Of a stretch of DNA of 64,000 bases, positions 36,271 to 45,157 are shown piece by piece (the first letter of the stretch is position 1; every line of letters begins with the position of its first letter). The stretch covers positions 62,001 to 126,000 of the forward strand of contig NZ_JBQKLI010000002.1 in assembly GCF_052116305.1 (NCBI RefSeq). The letters are read 5' to 3'. This DNA comes from JBQKLI01 sp012798975 (GTDB lineage: Bacteria; Bacillota; Clostridia; Tissierellales; Peptoniphilaceae). Under the pieces are notes generated by a model. The model saw only the letters and a list, made by a program, of their open reading frames with translations. It had not been told where the DNA came from and did no database searches. The translations under genes were made by a program, and so were the position numbers.

Positions 36271-36663
36271 TTACTTAAAAGGATCACTGTCGAAATAGCC
36301 TTCTTTTAAACCTCTTAAAAGTGCAGATGCCGTTCCTAAATTCGTTGCTAGAGGAGTATTATGAACATCGCATAATCTTATCAAGGCGCTTACATCCGGT
36401 TCATGAGGCTGCACTGTCAAGGGATCTCTTAAAAAGATTACAAGATCCATTTCTCCTGTAGAAATCAGAGCGCCGATCTGCTGATCTCCTCCTAAGGGAC
36501 CAGAATTAAAACGATGGATTTCAAGCCCAGTTGCCTCCATAATTCTTAAACCTGTCGTTCCAGTCGCATATAATTTATATTTTTCTAAAACTTCTTTATA
36601 GGCAATGGCCAAGTCTACAATCTGCCCTTTCTTTTCGTCATGAGCAATTAATGCAATATTCAT
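36271..36663 (-). CDS. mgsA: methylglyoxal synthase
   Basis: 130 aa, typical length. It converts dihydroxyacetone phosphate to methylglyoxal and phosphate. Seen: MNIALIAHDEKKGQIVDLA, the phosphate-binding YATGTTGLRI, SGPLGGDQQIGALI with the catalytic Asp nearby (DLVIFLRDPL), and HEPDVSALIRLCDVHNTPLA. It follows the DUF4256 gene by 15 bases on the same strand. It offers a bypass of lower glycolysis when phosphate is limiting. Confidence 0.95.
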   Translation of the reverse strand: MNIALIAHDEKKGQIVDLAIAYKEVLEKYKLYATGTTGLRIMEATGLEIHRFNSGPLGGDQQIGALISTGEMDLVIFLRDPLTVQPHEPDVSALIRLCDVHNTPLATNLGTASALLRGLKEGYFDSDPFK

Positions 36664-36678
36664 AAGACTCCTCTTTCC

Positions 36679-37209
36679 TTACACTCTTAGTATCCCGCGA
36701 AAACCTCTGGAGCTGTAAAAAGATTCTGCTCCATTATGATAAATAAAAACATGATCGTATCTGCAGTCCCCAAAAACCGCTCCCCCAAGCTTTCGAATTT
36801 CTTCCGGTGTTTTAAGCCAGCTGGAAGATTTTAAATCTACCTTTTCCTTCTCCTGAAGCATACGATATTGCCCTTCAGTCAAAATTTCGATGCCAAGCTC
36901 CCTTGCCATGGAAACAGGATTCCCCTCAGGATATACTTTCTTTTTATTTCTTTTTTCTTCTCCTTCTAGATCATAAGTAATTTTTCTTCTGCCAGAAGGT
37001 GTTTCGATAGAAAAGTCGCAGAATAAATATTCCCCTGTATTTTCATCAATTCCCATAACATCCGGCTCTCCTCCTGTCTCTTCCATTTTTTGAAGAGAAA
37101 GAAGTTTGCCCTTTTGTTTTAAAAGTCTCTCTTCCACCGTTTTCCACTCTATCTCTTCATGACGGTAGGAGTGCTCTTCGAAACGCTTTTGTAAAATTTC
37201 TAAAATCAC
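36679..37209 (-). CDS. DUF4256 family protein
   Basis: 176 aa from a GTG at 37209, chosen because AAGGGAG lies 7 bases upstream; the longer frame begins at TTG inside the end of the upstream gene. The family pattern is clear: LQKRFEEHSYRHEEIEW, LQKMEETGGEPDVMG, then a DFSIETPSGRRKITYD segment and a C-terminus with FGDCRYDHVFIYHNGAESFY. Function unknown. It lies between DUF4180 and mgsA genes with short gaps. Confidence 0.75.
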   Translation of the reverse strand: MILEILQKRFEEHSYRHEEIEWKTVEERLLKQKGKLLSLQKMEETGGEPDVMGIDENTGEYLFCDFSIETPSGRRKITYDLEGEEKRNKKKVYPEGNPVSMARELGIEILTEGQYRMLQEKEKVDLKSSSWLKTPEEIRKLGGAVFGDCRYDHVFIYHNGAESFYSSRGFRGILRV

Positions 37210-37225
37210 AGATGTACTCCCTTTC

Positions 37226-37606
37226 TTAAATCTCTTCAAGCTTTTTTATCGCTTCTTCTAAAGATTCAGCGAAAAAGAAATATGCGTCTTGATTGTTTTC
37301 TTCTGCAAATCTCTTAAAAGACTGTCGATCATAAGCTGAAAAATCTCCGCATATAGCTATTTTTATTTGATAGTTTACTGATTTTTGAAGAACTTCTTCT
37401 GCTAATCCTGTATCCAAATCAAAAAACTCTTCTGCAATCATCTCTTTATCGATGACCATCTTTTCCGTGTCCGTTTCGTAGCTCACATTAATAATCAGAT
37501 CCAGCGCGGATTGTCCTTCAAAAACGACAACTTCATCACAGCAGACTTCAGCAATCGGTCCTTTAAAAGTTCCGATTGTTTTAATGATAATCTCTGGACT
37601 CTTCAT
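37226..37606 (-). CDS. DUF4180 family protein
   Basis: 126 aa. It contains the DUF4180 pattern: a start of about 40 residues, YETDTEKMVIDKEMIAEEFF, VNYQIKIAICGDFSAYD and the C-terminal AEENNQDAYFFFAESLEEA. The fold looks like a STAS- or CheY-like alpha/beta unit; role unknown. It is the first of a set of three closely spaced genes ending with mgsA. Confidence 0.75.
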   Translation of the reverse strand: MKSPEIIIKTIGTFKGPIAEVCCDEVVVFEGQSALDLIINVSYETDTEKMVIDKEMIAEEFFDLDTGLAEEVLQKSVNYQIKIAICGDFSAYDRQSFKRFAEENNQDAYFFFAESLEEAIKKLEEI

Positions 37607-37642
37607 CTCTCTACCCTTAACCCTCTCTGTCTTTTATATGTA

Positions 37643-37672
37643 CAAAAAGAGGAGTGGAAAATTTCCACTCCC
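37643..37672 (-). terminator. terminator of the peroxiredoxin gene
   Basis: GGAGTGGAAA / TTTCCACTCC followed on the complement by TCTTTTTG. Confidence 0.75.
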
Positions 37673-37678
37673 GAAATT

Positions 37679-38128
37679 TTAAATATTCTCTAAGACTTCT
37701 TCAATGGAAGGAAGTTCTGATAACTCATATTTTTTAATCCACGCAATTTTTCCATCTTCATCTATTAATAGATTTGCTCTTTCGCTTGTTCCTAAATCTG
37801 TATTAAAAAGATCATAATCTTTTGCCATTTGTCCTTTTGGTTCAAAGTCTGCTAAGATTTTAATATTTTCAAGACTTAATCCCTTTGCCCAAATGCTTTT
37901 TGTCGGCTGAGCATCTACTGATATTCCTAAGACTTCAGAAACGCCTTTTTCTTTTATTTTATCAAAATGACTTTCTAAGGCTCTCATTTGATCTGTACAT
38001 ACAGAAGTCCATGCTAATGGATGAAAAGATATTAACACTTTCTTCCCTTGTAATTTCGATAACTGAACTTTTTCCCCTGATTGATCTTCTAATGTGAAAT
38101 CAGGTGCTTTATCCCCAACTTTTAACAT
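37679..38128 (-). CDS. peroxiredoxin (AhpC/TSA family, 1-Cys type)
   Basis: 149 aa. Thioredoxin fold with KAPDFTLEDQSGEKVQLS, then the peroxidatic site FHPLAWTSVCTDQM. The cysteine there is the only one in the protein, so no internal resolving Cys exists; an external thiol must reduce it. The Arg is supplied by ERANLLIDEDG. It removes peroxides in the cytosol. It follows a disulfide oxidoreductase-like flavoprotein gene on the same strand by 73 bases. Confidence 0.88.
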   Translation of the reverse strand: MLKVGDKAPDFTLEDQSGEKVQLSKLQGKKVLISFHPLAWTSVCTDQMRALESHFDKIKEKGVSEVLGISVDAQPTKSIWAKGLSLENIKILADFEPKGQMAKDYDLFNTDLGTSERANLLIDEDGKIAWIKKYELSELPSIEEVLENI

Positions 38129-38201
38129 AATAGTTCCTCCATTTTATTTTGTTATTTTCTTAATCTTTTTATACCCATCTATTCAAATAAAATAACTGCC
38201 G

Positions 38202-39550
38202 CTAGTTTTTAAATAAATCATTTAAAGCTTCTGTCATCGTAGGATGGGTATAGATATTGTCTCTCAAAACGGTATATTCTGCTTCCAAATCCATAGCAAG
38301 CTTTACAGTATTGATCATTTCGTAAGATTCTTCGCAAAGAAGCATCGCTCCCAAAATCTTCCCTGTGCTTGGATCAACAAGGGCTTTTAGTATTCCTTCC
38401 GGACTGTCCAAGACTCTGGCTTTTGGAATAGCAGCAGCCTGTATTTTAAAGAGCTGATATTCTATACCTTGTTCTTTTGCTTCCTTTTCATTTATCCCAA
38501 CCCTAGAAAAACTAGGAGTGGTAAATACAGAATAGGGCACATTTTTACGTTTTTCTAAATTATACTCTCCCTTTTCAAGTACAGCAAATCGAACAATACG
38601 GTAATCATCTAGAGAGATATAGGTAAATTGAAGGGAGCTTGCTACATCACCCATAGCCCAGATATTGTCTGCTGTTGTTTTATAATGTTTATCAACTTTT
38701 ATAAGACCTCTATCTGTAACTTCTACATTTGCTTTTTCTAGATTCAATGTTTCGATATTTGGTCTTCTTCCTGTTGCAAGCAGTATTTTCGTTTGTTCTA
38801 TAGAAAAACGATCATCCTCTTTTTCATAGTAAAGAGTGTCTGCCTCAACATTTTTCGCTCTTGCTCCGCTGATGATTTTAATGCCTTTATTTTCAAGAAT
38901 CTCACGGATCGTTTCTGCAATATCTGTATCTTCTCTCTTTAAAAACTCCTCAGAGCTGTCTATACGGTGACTTCGCTTCCAAAGGAAGCATACATTGAAG
39001 CAAATTCCAATCCGATATATCCGCCGCCGACAATCGTCAATCTACGCGGAAGATCTTCCAAGTCCATCAGTGATTCGCTGGTAAATACATTCGGATTTCC
39101 TTCTATCCCGTCTATTGAAGGAATAAAAGGATAAGCACCCGTGTTGATAAAGATCTTTTCTCCTTCCAGCCTCTCTTCATTATTATCCGTAGAAACGCAA
39201 ACTGTATGCTGATCTATAAAGGCTGCTTCTCCATTGATAATATCTATATTTTCTAAAGAATCCAGCTTATCGAAGTTCTTTTTCCGAAGCATTGCGGTCA
39301 TATTGTTCTTTTCTTCAACCGCCTTTTTATAAAAGTCTGCTTTTATATTGAAGTCTCCATCTTTTAAAACTGCCAGCTCTGCGTTTTTTACCAAAGATTT
39401 AGATGGAAGACATCCAACATTGATGCAGGTTCCGCCATACATTTTAGCTGATTTTTCAATTAGGGCAACTTTTTCTCCAGATTTTGCTAAATCCGCAACT
39501 AATGTCTTTCCCCCTTTTCCAAAACCGATAATTATTGAATTATATTTCAT
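38202..39550 (-). pseudogene. RclA/YkgC-like pyridine nucleotide-disulfide oxidoreductase, one frameshift
   Basis: 449 codons after restoring one base near 38963 (GTATAGAC should read GTAATAGAC). N-terminal FAD-binding IIIGFGKGGKTLVADLAKSG, redox disulfide GGTCINVGCLPSKSL, NAD-binding VVGGGYIGLEFAS-like segment (TIVGGGYIGLEFASMYASFG) just before the break. Then LLATGRRPNIETLNLE and the dimerisation domain with the His-Glu pair (YTHPTMTEALNDLF). It belongs to the dihydrolipoamide dehydrogenase/mercuric reductase group nearest RclA, a copper- or chlorine-stress flavoenzyme. A single A loss suggests a recent mutation or a sequencing slip. Confidence 0.8.
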
Positions 39551-39645
39551 AAATACTCCTTTCGTGAGAATTTATATACTCAAACTGTTTATTATATACC
39601 CGATCTTCTACATGAAAAACGATTTAACTTATTCTTCTTTTATTA

Positions 39646-39680
39646 CAAAAAAACTAAGTGCTTGCAAGCACTTAGTTTTT
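39646..39680 (-). terminator. terminator of the cupin gene
   Basis: Perfect palindrome AAACTAAGTGCTTG / CAAGCACTTAGTTT with flanking A and T runs. Confidence 0.8.
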
Positions 39681-39682
39681 GA

Positions 39683-40000
39683 TTATTGCTTTTCTGGAGC
39701 CGGAGCTTTCACTACAATCAGTTCCAGCTGCTCTTCATGAAGGTTTGTCACGTTCATTTTTATATCTTTAGGAATATTTAGTAGAGTTCCAGCTCTATAC
39801 TCATGAGTTTCTTGATCATCAAGACCGATAGACAACGTTCCTTTTACAACAGTCATATACACATTTGAATTAGAAAAATGTTCTGGAAGCCCTTCATTTT
39901 TATTAAACAGCATATGAAGATAATGAATATTTTCGTCATACACCACTTTTTGAATCATCTTCTCCTCGCTGTACTCTAGCGGAAAAACTTTTTCAATCAT
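39683..40000 (-). CDS. small cupin-fold protein
   Basis: 105 aa from the ATG at 40000 (AAGGAGAG upstream). One cupin barrel: LHMLFNKNEGLPEHFSNSNV, VVKGTLSIGLDDQETHEYRA and GTLLNIPKDIKMNVTN. Only some of the usual metal-binding His/Glu residues are visible, so it may bind a ligand without catalysis. Monocistronic, between the RclA-like gene and an ABC exporter. Role unknown. Confidence 0.75.
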   Translation of the reverse strand: MIEKVFPLEYSEEKMIQKVVYDENIHYLHMLFNKNEGLPEHFSNSNVYMTVVKGTLSIGLDDQETHEYRAGTLLNIPKDIKMNVTNLHEEQLELIVVKAPAPEKQ

Positions 40001-40059
40001 ACACTCTCTCCTTAAATTCAATGGCTATTCTTGCTTTTAATCAAAAAACAATAAATTAT

Positions 40060-41307
40060 TTAACCCCATAACGCTCTTCTCACCTTTGCAAAAAGACTTG
40101 AATCGTCATAATCCAACACAGATTTTTTATATATTTTCATAGACAGGAATAAAACCAATACAGCAAAAAGCACCATTCCTAAAATAGACAACCAGACTTC
40201 TACCTGGGAAGCTGTACCTCCTGCAATTCTAAAGGGCATAATAAAAGGTGTAAAGAAGGGAATGAACGAGGTCACTTTTACAAACAAAGCTTGCGGTGAA
40301 TTTAATGAAAACATTCCTATATAAAATCCTGCAATTAAAGGAATCATCATTGGAGTCATAGCCTTCTGCGCATCCTCTGCCTTTGATACAAAAGAACCGA
40401 ACATCGCAGCTAAAACAATATACGTAAAACATCCGATAATAAACATAAATACTGCCGGTATGATAAGCCCTGTAAACCCTCCTAAGGAAGGTATTGCAAC
40501 ACCTTCCGGCAATGGCAAATTATCAAAGGGGAAGGTTAATATTGTAATAACCCCTACGATAGAATAGATCGCTATCTGTGTAAATATCGCCAATGATACA
40601 CCAAGGATCTTCCCGAAAAATTGTGTCATCGGGCTGCTGCAGGACAGAAGTATTTCCATTATATGAGTTCCTTTTTCTTGAGCAATATTCGTTGCAATAA
40701 TGGATGCATAGTTTGTTATAAACATAAACATTCCAAAAACCACAACATATGCAATTCCAAGTCCAATATATTTTCTGCTGAGATCAACAGTAGACTCTTC
40801 ACCTTCTGGACCATAGGTTTTCGTAACCGTCTCGATATTCCAATCCGACTTATCTATTTGAGCAATCTCTTCTTCTGTTAAACCGAGACTCTTCGCACTT
40901 TCTCTCCGCTCTAGATCATGGAGTTCCGACTGTATCTTCGTTTGACTCATATCCGGGCTGTCATTTCGATTAATGAATCTGATTTGAACATTCCCATCGG
41001 ATTCATTAATTTGATAGTATCCGGAGATATCATCTTCTCTTAAAGACTTTTCAGCCTCTTCTTGTGTTGTAATTTCTGTATTTAATTTCCAGTTATCACC
41101 TATTATCTTCTGAATCTCCTCATAATGAGCGGACTCTCCTATTAATGCAACGTCTCGATTTGTATTCATAGCACTCGCCGCTGCAAAAAATGATATTACT
41201 GCAATAACTGCTCCGATTATAATGGGAAGAAGAAGCAATATTACAAAGGAAAGGGATTTTACAGTCTGCAAATACGCATCTTTCGCTACAACCCATAGTT
41301 TACGCAT
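40060..41307 (-). CDS. ABC-2 type transporter permease (NatB-like)
   Basis: 415 aa from the ATG at 41307 (AGGTG 6 bases upstream), overlapping the ATPase stop by 8 bases; a GTG at 41316 is the alternative. One N-terminal helix (about 22-48), an external domain of about 120 residues, then five C-terminal helices with the ABC-2 signature NIAQEKGTHIMEILLSCSSP. This architecture is that of NatB-type Na+ or drug exporters. The exported compound is not known. Confidence 0.85.
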   Translation of the reverse strand: MRKLWVVAKDAYLQTVKSLSFVILLLLPIIIGAVIAVISFFAAASAMNTNRDVALIGESAHYEEIQKIIGDNWKLNTEITTQEEAEKSLREDDISGYYQINESDGNVQIRFINRNDSPDMSQTKIQSELHDLERRESAKSLGLTEEEIAQIDKSDWNIETVTKTYGPEGEESTVDLSRKYIGLGIAYVVVFGMFMFITNYASIIATNIAQEKGTHIMEILLSCSSPMTQFFGKILGVSLAIFTQIAIYSIVGVITILTFPFDNLPLPEGVAIPSLGGFTGLIIPAVFMFIIGCFTYIVLAAMFGSFVSKAEDAQKAMTPMMIPLIAGFYIGMFSLNSPQALFVKVTSFIPFFTPFIMPFRIAGGTASQVEVWLSILGMVLFAVLVLFLSMKIYKKSVLDYDDSSLFAKVRRALWG

Positions 41308-42202
41308 CTTCTTCACCTACTTTCATTCTGAAAATCTCATCAAGGTCTGGGGACTGCTGGCTGAATGTTTGGATGAAACCATCTTTCGACAATAATTGGA
41401 ATAATTCTTTACCGTATTCTTCCTTTTCGAGGATAAGTTCTGTTATTCCGGAAGGAAGCACCTTCCCAGATACAACTCCTTCTAAAGACAACAACTCGTC
41501 AAAAGTATATAAATCAGTCTCTACAAACACCCGATCCTTTGGAAACTGATTTCGAACCTCTTGAAGAGTACCGCTTAACACATTCCGCCCATCTTTCAAC
41601 ATCAATACCTTATCGCAGATATCTGTAACATTTTCCATATTATGGCTGGAAAAAATGATCGATGCCCCTCTCTCTTTTGCCTTTTTTATACTTTTTGCAA
41701 GAAGACCTGCATTCACAGGATCAAGACCGGAAAAAGGCTCATCTAATATAATCAGTTTCGGCTCGTGTATCAATGTACAGATCAGCTGAACTTTCTGCTG
41801 GTTTCCTTTGGATAATGTCTTGATTTTATCGGTCTTCTTCCCTTTTACCTGAAGCTCTTCAAACCATCCGTCGATTTTTTCAGCTGTTTCAGAACGCCGT
41901 TTCCCGCGCAGTTCTGCGAAGAAAAGAATCTGATCTTCAATCTTTCTCTTGGGATAAAGACCCCTTTCTTCGGGCAGAAATCCGATTTCGTCTAATACTT
42001 TTTCGTTAATTTCTCCGCCATTCCACAATATTTCGCCGGAGTCCATCTTCAAAAGTTTTAATATCATTCTGAATAAGGTTGTTTTCCCAGCACCATTTTG
42101 GCCGATCAGACCTAGAATTTCACCCGGCTCTATCGTAACAGATACATCATCCACAGCCTTTACCCCTGGAAAAGACTTCGACACGCCTTTTATTTCTAAC
42201 AT
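41300..42202 (-). CDS. ABC transporter ATP-binding protein (NatA-like)
   Basis: 300 aa. Walker A GLIGQNGAGKTTLFRM, Q-loop IGFLPEERGLYPKR, signature LSKGNQQKVQLICTL, Walker B LIILDEPFSGLDPVN and the switch His in FSSHNMENV are present. The C-terminal domain of about 80 residues is usual for NatA/DrrA ATPases. It forms an exporter with the overlapping permease gene. Confidence 0.9.
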   Translation of the reverse strand: MLEIKGVSKSFPGVKAVDDVSVTIEPGEILGLIGQNGAGKTTLFRMILKLLKMDSGEILWNGGEINEKVLDEIGFLPEERGLYPKRKIEDQILFFAELRGKRRSETAEKIDGWFEELQVKGKKTDKIKTLSKGNQQKVQLICTLIHEPKLIILDEPFSGLDPVNAGLLAKSIKKAKERGASIIFSSHNMENVTDICDKVLMLKDGRNVLSGTLQEVRNQFPKDRVFVETDLYTFDELLSLEGVVSGKVLPSGITELILEKEEYGKELFQLLSKDGFIQTFSQQSPDLDEIFRMKVGEEDA

Positions 42203-42330
42203 ATTCGCCTCCTTCTATCCGCTCTTTTCACTATCTTCTATAAAAACTTCATAGGAATTTTTAGATTCCAACATTAGAGCCGTCTCTTTTGCGGATCTGT
42301 CTAATACTCCATATCCCCAAAAGTTAACTT

Positions 42331-42866
42331 CTATTCTTTAAATCCTTTTCCGAATTCATCTATAAAACATCGTTCGCTAAACTCCATTTTTTTAGGACCT
42401 TTGACTTCAGTGACAGGTTCTCCGATTGGAAAATAACCTGTTACCGTATAATCTTCAGGTACATTCAAGAGTTTTCCGATTTCTGCACCCTTTTCGTTTT
42501 CAATTTGACCTTGAATCCAAGTTGTCGCAAGACCAAGGTTTTCTACTGCCAATAATAAATTTTCTGCGCTGCTCCAAAATCCTCTTTATGCCTGCTAGGC
42601 CCTTTTCCTTTCAACGCCATTGCTTTTGTAGCAATAACCACGCATGCAGTTGAAGTTTTCGCCCATTCAAAACCATAAATATCCGCTATTTTCTTTACTT
42701 TTTCTTCTTCTAAAACCCCGATCATACGTGCCGACTGCAAGTTGCATCCTGAGGGAGCAAGAAAAGCTGCTTCTAAAATAGTCTTCAGTTCTTCTTTTGT
42801 CACCTTGCGGGATGAAAACTCTTTTCGATAGCTTCTTCTATTTCTTAGTAATTCTAATAGTTCCAT
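42331..42866 (-). pseudogene. nitroreductase family protein with one frameshift
   Basis: 178 codons after restoring one base near 42565-42572 (GCAGCGCAG; the protein should read GAA then ENLLLAVENLGLATTW). FMN-binding residues: LRNRRSYRKEFSSRKVTKEE, AAFLAPSGCNLQSARM, and after the break LLLAVENLGLATTWIQGQ and VTGYFPIGEP. It would reduce nitro or quinone compounds with NAD(P)H. Both parts match one family, so the break is recent or a read error. Stop is TAG. Confidence 0.75.
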
Positions 42867-42961
42867 ACTTATGTCTCCTTATATATATAATTTATAAATC
42901 ATTTATTCCCAATATAGTATTGTCTTACAAAATTATTATACTCTTTTTTTACTTTAACCCC

Positions 42962-43004
42962 AAATAAAAGAAGGAACCCTCTAAAGGCATTCCTTCTTTT
43001 ATTT
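42962..43004 (-). terminator. terminator of the baeRF-like gene
   Basis: Perfect 15-bp stem AAATAAAAGAAGGAA / TTCCTTCTTTTATTT, 13-base loop. Confidence 0.85.
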
Positions 43005-43032
43005 CATCTGCTTTTCTTTTTTTATACTGATA

Positions 43033-44079
43033 TTAATAACGGTAGTTTGCCCCGATACCTAGTTCAAACTCGGACTGATCGCTGTCAACAAGGACGATTT
43101 CTCCTCCTGCTGCCATAACAGAAGAAACAATTTTTTCAATCTCTGCATCATCAAATTTTGTTGAAACAAATAGCGTTTCAATTTTTCCGGTATGAGCTTC
43201 CTTTTTAATTTCTTCGAGATCTTTCGTTCCTCTATCGTTTGCAATTTCAGTATGAAGTCCTTCAATTCTCTTATTAATTCGTTCAATATATTTAGGAAGG
43301 AGTTTTTCCCTTAAAGTATCTACCACTTCATTGATAGGAATAGAGTCGAAGGGCTTCTCGATTTTTTCGTAGATCGGAATACTGTCTGCACTTTCCGAAA
43401 AAGATGCAACACTATCTGTCGTCCCGAATAAGATAACTGGAAGAGTACTGTCTTTGAAAAATTCTCCTAGTTCTTTATCAAGATAACGATAGTATTTTTC
43501 CATATCCTTTTCATCCTCTTCCGGTTTTGATTTCTGACCGTGGAGAGAATTTGAAGTATTTCTTGTAAAGTTTACATTCGTTTCATTATCATTATCATCA
43601 TACAAATCTGTGAATTTATCGCACACTCCAGGGGTCTCTACTTCCTTGATCTCTCCGTTGATTAAGGAAAAGAGACTGTATCGGTCCCTAGAGATATCTA
43701 AAAGATAATAGTCATTCGGTGTTTCGTAATAGTTCATAAGCTGAAGTATATCAAAATGATCGCTTACTACTACTTTTTCATTTATCCGGCCTCCTAATCG
43801 ATAGATACGTGTTCTTTCGGCGTCGATAAGAACAGCGAGACCTTCAGTTGAATTGTTCCAAAAATCGATGTCTTCTTTAAGATTATGAGCTTCTTTAAAG
43901 AAATCTTTACTCTCTTTCCCTTCTGTTTCTTCGAATTTCTCTTCTGCTTTATTTAGAAGATTTTTGAATCGAAGGGGATCTTGTTTATTCTCCGGGGAAC
44001 TTTTATGAGTTGGCAAATAGATACTAACTAAAGGCCCTTGAGTCTTTTCTGCTAATTCTCTTAATAATGTATTTTTCAT
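43033..44079 (-). CDS. bacterial archaeo-eukaryotic release factor-like protein (baeRF family)
   Basis: 348 aa. The overall plan fits the baeRF proteins related to eRF1: an N-terminal VSIYLPTHKSSPENKQDPLR, a middle RNase H-like region (GLAVLIDAERTRIYRLGG, YYLLDISRDRYSLFSL), and a C-terminal pelota-like domain (GKIETLFVSTKFDDAEIEKI and GGEIVLVDSDQ). Such proteins are thought to act on stalled ribosomes or in stress, but there is no direct evidence here. Monocistronic. Confidence 0.7.
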   Translation of the reverse strand: MKNTLLRELAEKTQGPLVSIYLPTHKSSPENKQDPLRFKNLLNKAEEKFEETEGKESKDFFKEAHNLKEDIDFWNNSTEGLAVLIDAERTRIYRLGGRINEKVVVSDHFDILQLMNYYETPNDYYLLDISRDRYSLFSLINGEIKEVETPGVCDKFTDLYDDNDNETNVNFTRNTSNSLHGQKSKPEEDEKDMEKYYRYLDKELGEFFKDSTLPVILFGTTDSVASFSESADSIPIYEKIEKPFDSIPINEVVDTLREKLLPKYIERINKRIEGLHTEIANDRGTKDLEEIKKEAHTGKIETLFVSTKFDDAEIEKIVSSVMAAGGEIVLVDSDQSEFELGIGANYRY

Positions 44080-44143
44080 ATTGCCTCCTTTTATAGTTCA
44101 TATTAAATCTTTACCCGAATATTGTTAGAATCAACCTTTATTG

Positions 44144-44182
44144 AAAAAAGAAAAGCTAGAGTATTGCAATCAACACTCTAGC
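44144..44182 (-). terminator. terminator of arsM
   Basis: GCTAGAGT / ACTCTAGC followed on the complement by TTTTCTTTTTTC. It lies 11 bases beyond the stop codon reached only if the internal TGA is read through, which supports the longer gene. Confidence 0.8.
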
Positions 44183-44192
44183 CCTTTAATCT

Positions 44193-44951
44193 TTATGATA
44201 TTGCTTTATAGGCTGTAATCGTAGAATTTCTTAAATATCTTTTTAAATCAATATTAAGTCCCCATTTTCCTGCATATTCATCTGAAACTACTTTTGTTTC
44301 AATATCAATATTCACAAAACCTGTTTCTTTTAAAATCCTTTCTAGCTCTTCCAGAGTTAATGCTCCTGCAACTCATGTGCCGTACATTCTAGGATCATCA
44401 AGGACTTCTTGGGGAAGATGTTCTGACAAAGTAATATCCGAAATCCCGATTCTCCCGCCTTTTTTTAAAACTCTTAAAATTTCTCTATAGACAATACTCT
44501 TGTCTGTCGCAAGATTAATAACACAGTTGCTGAGAACAAGATCGATGCTGTTGTCTGCTATAGGAAGAAATTCGATCTCTCCTAGACGAAATTCAACATT
44601 TGTAAATTTCCTTTTTTCAGCGATCATGCGAGCCTTTTGTACCATTTCTAATGTCATATCCACGCCGATTACATGCCCGGATGCTCCAACCTTTTTTGCG
44701 GCAATAAATACATCCATTCCCTTTCCGCAGCCAAGATCAAGAATCGTCTCGCCTGGTTTTGGTTCCGCTTTTTCTTGAGGGTTTCCGCAGCCCAATCCCA
44801 TATTCGCCTCTTCTGGAACAGAATCCAGCTCTTCTTGGGTATATCCTAAGGCCTTGCCTAATTCCTTTGTTTTAACTCTTACCTTTTTCTTATCCGAAGC
44901 AATATCTTTGTAAAAGTCTGCAACAGATTTTTTAATGTCATTTTCTTTCAT
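44193..44951 (-). CDS. arsM: arsenite methyltransferase ArsM, probable selenoprotein (Sec193)
   Basis: 252 aa if TGA at 44373-44375 is read as selenocysteine. SAM-binding ETILDLGCGKGMDVFIAAKK; arsenic-site Cys in MGLGCGNP; family motif LVLSNCVINL; then GISDITLSEHLPQEVLDDPR. The next residues are MYGT-(TGA)-VAGALTLEELERIL. In ArsM/AS3MT this is the third-domain cysteine motif (C followed by small residue-GAL), so the stop codon replaces the catalytic Cys itself. The frame stays open for 59 more codons of good family-like sequence to TAA at 44193, with a terminator just after. A SECIS-like hairpin lies 17-27 nt after the TGA. Without readthrough the protein would lose its active-site thiol. Confidence 0.8.
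44346..44356 (-). promoter_or_regulatory. candidate bacterial SECIS hairpin in arsM
   Basis: CUCU-GGA-AGAG in the mRNA at +17 to +27 after the UGA: 4-bp stem and a 3-base loop beginning with G at +21. That loop position and the loop G fit the usual bacterial SECIS layout (apical loop roughly 16-37 nt after UGA). A competing GAGUU/AACUC pairing beginning at the UGA is also possible. Confidence 0.5.
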
Positions 44952-45065
44952 CTATATCAAACCTTTCTTGATTTTAATTATCGGACTGCCAAAAGCATGC
45001 ATATCTTCATAATCCATTGTTCTAGGTTTATTATAGGCCTTATAAAAAAATACTGCAAACGTCAT
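44952..45065 (-). CDS. possible 37-aa ORF directly upstream of arsM
   Basis: ATG at 45065 to TAG at 44952, adjoining the arsM ATG. The product has an N-terminal hydrophobic stretch, then YKAYNKPRTMDYEDMHAFG and a basic end. The frame is open for another 16 codons upstream (GFDAKCFTGG), and AGGTGG is too close to the ATG for a normal site. It may be the tail of a decayed gene rather than a small protein. No family recognised. Confidence 0.3.
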   Translation of the reverse strand: MTFAVFFYKAYNKPRTMDYEDMHAFGSPIIKIKKGLI

Positions 45066-45157
45066 TCCACCTGTAAAACACTTCGCATCAAAACCTATAT
45101 ATTTTATTAAGAACTATAATACAAGGTGAAGTGTTTTAAATTAAGCACAGCCTGCAA

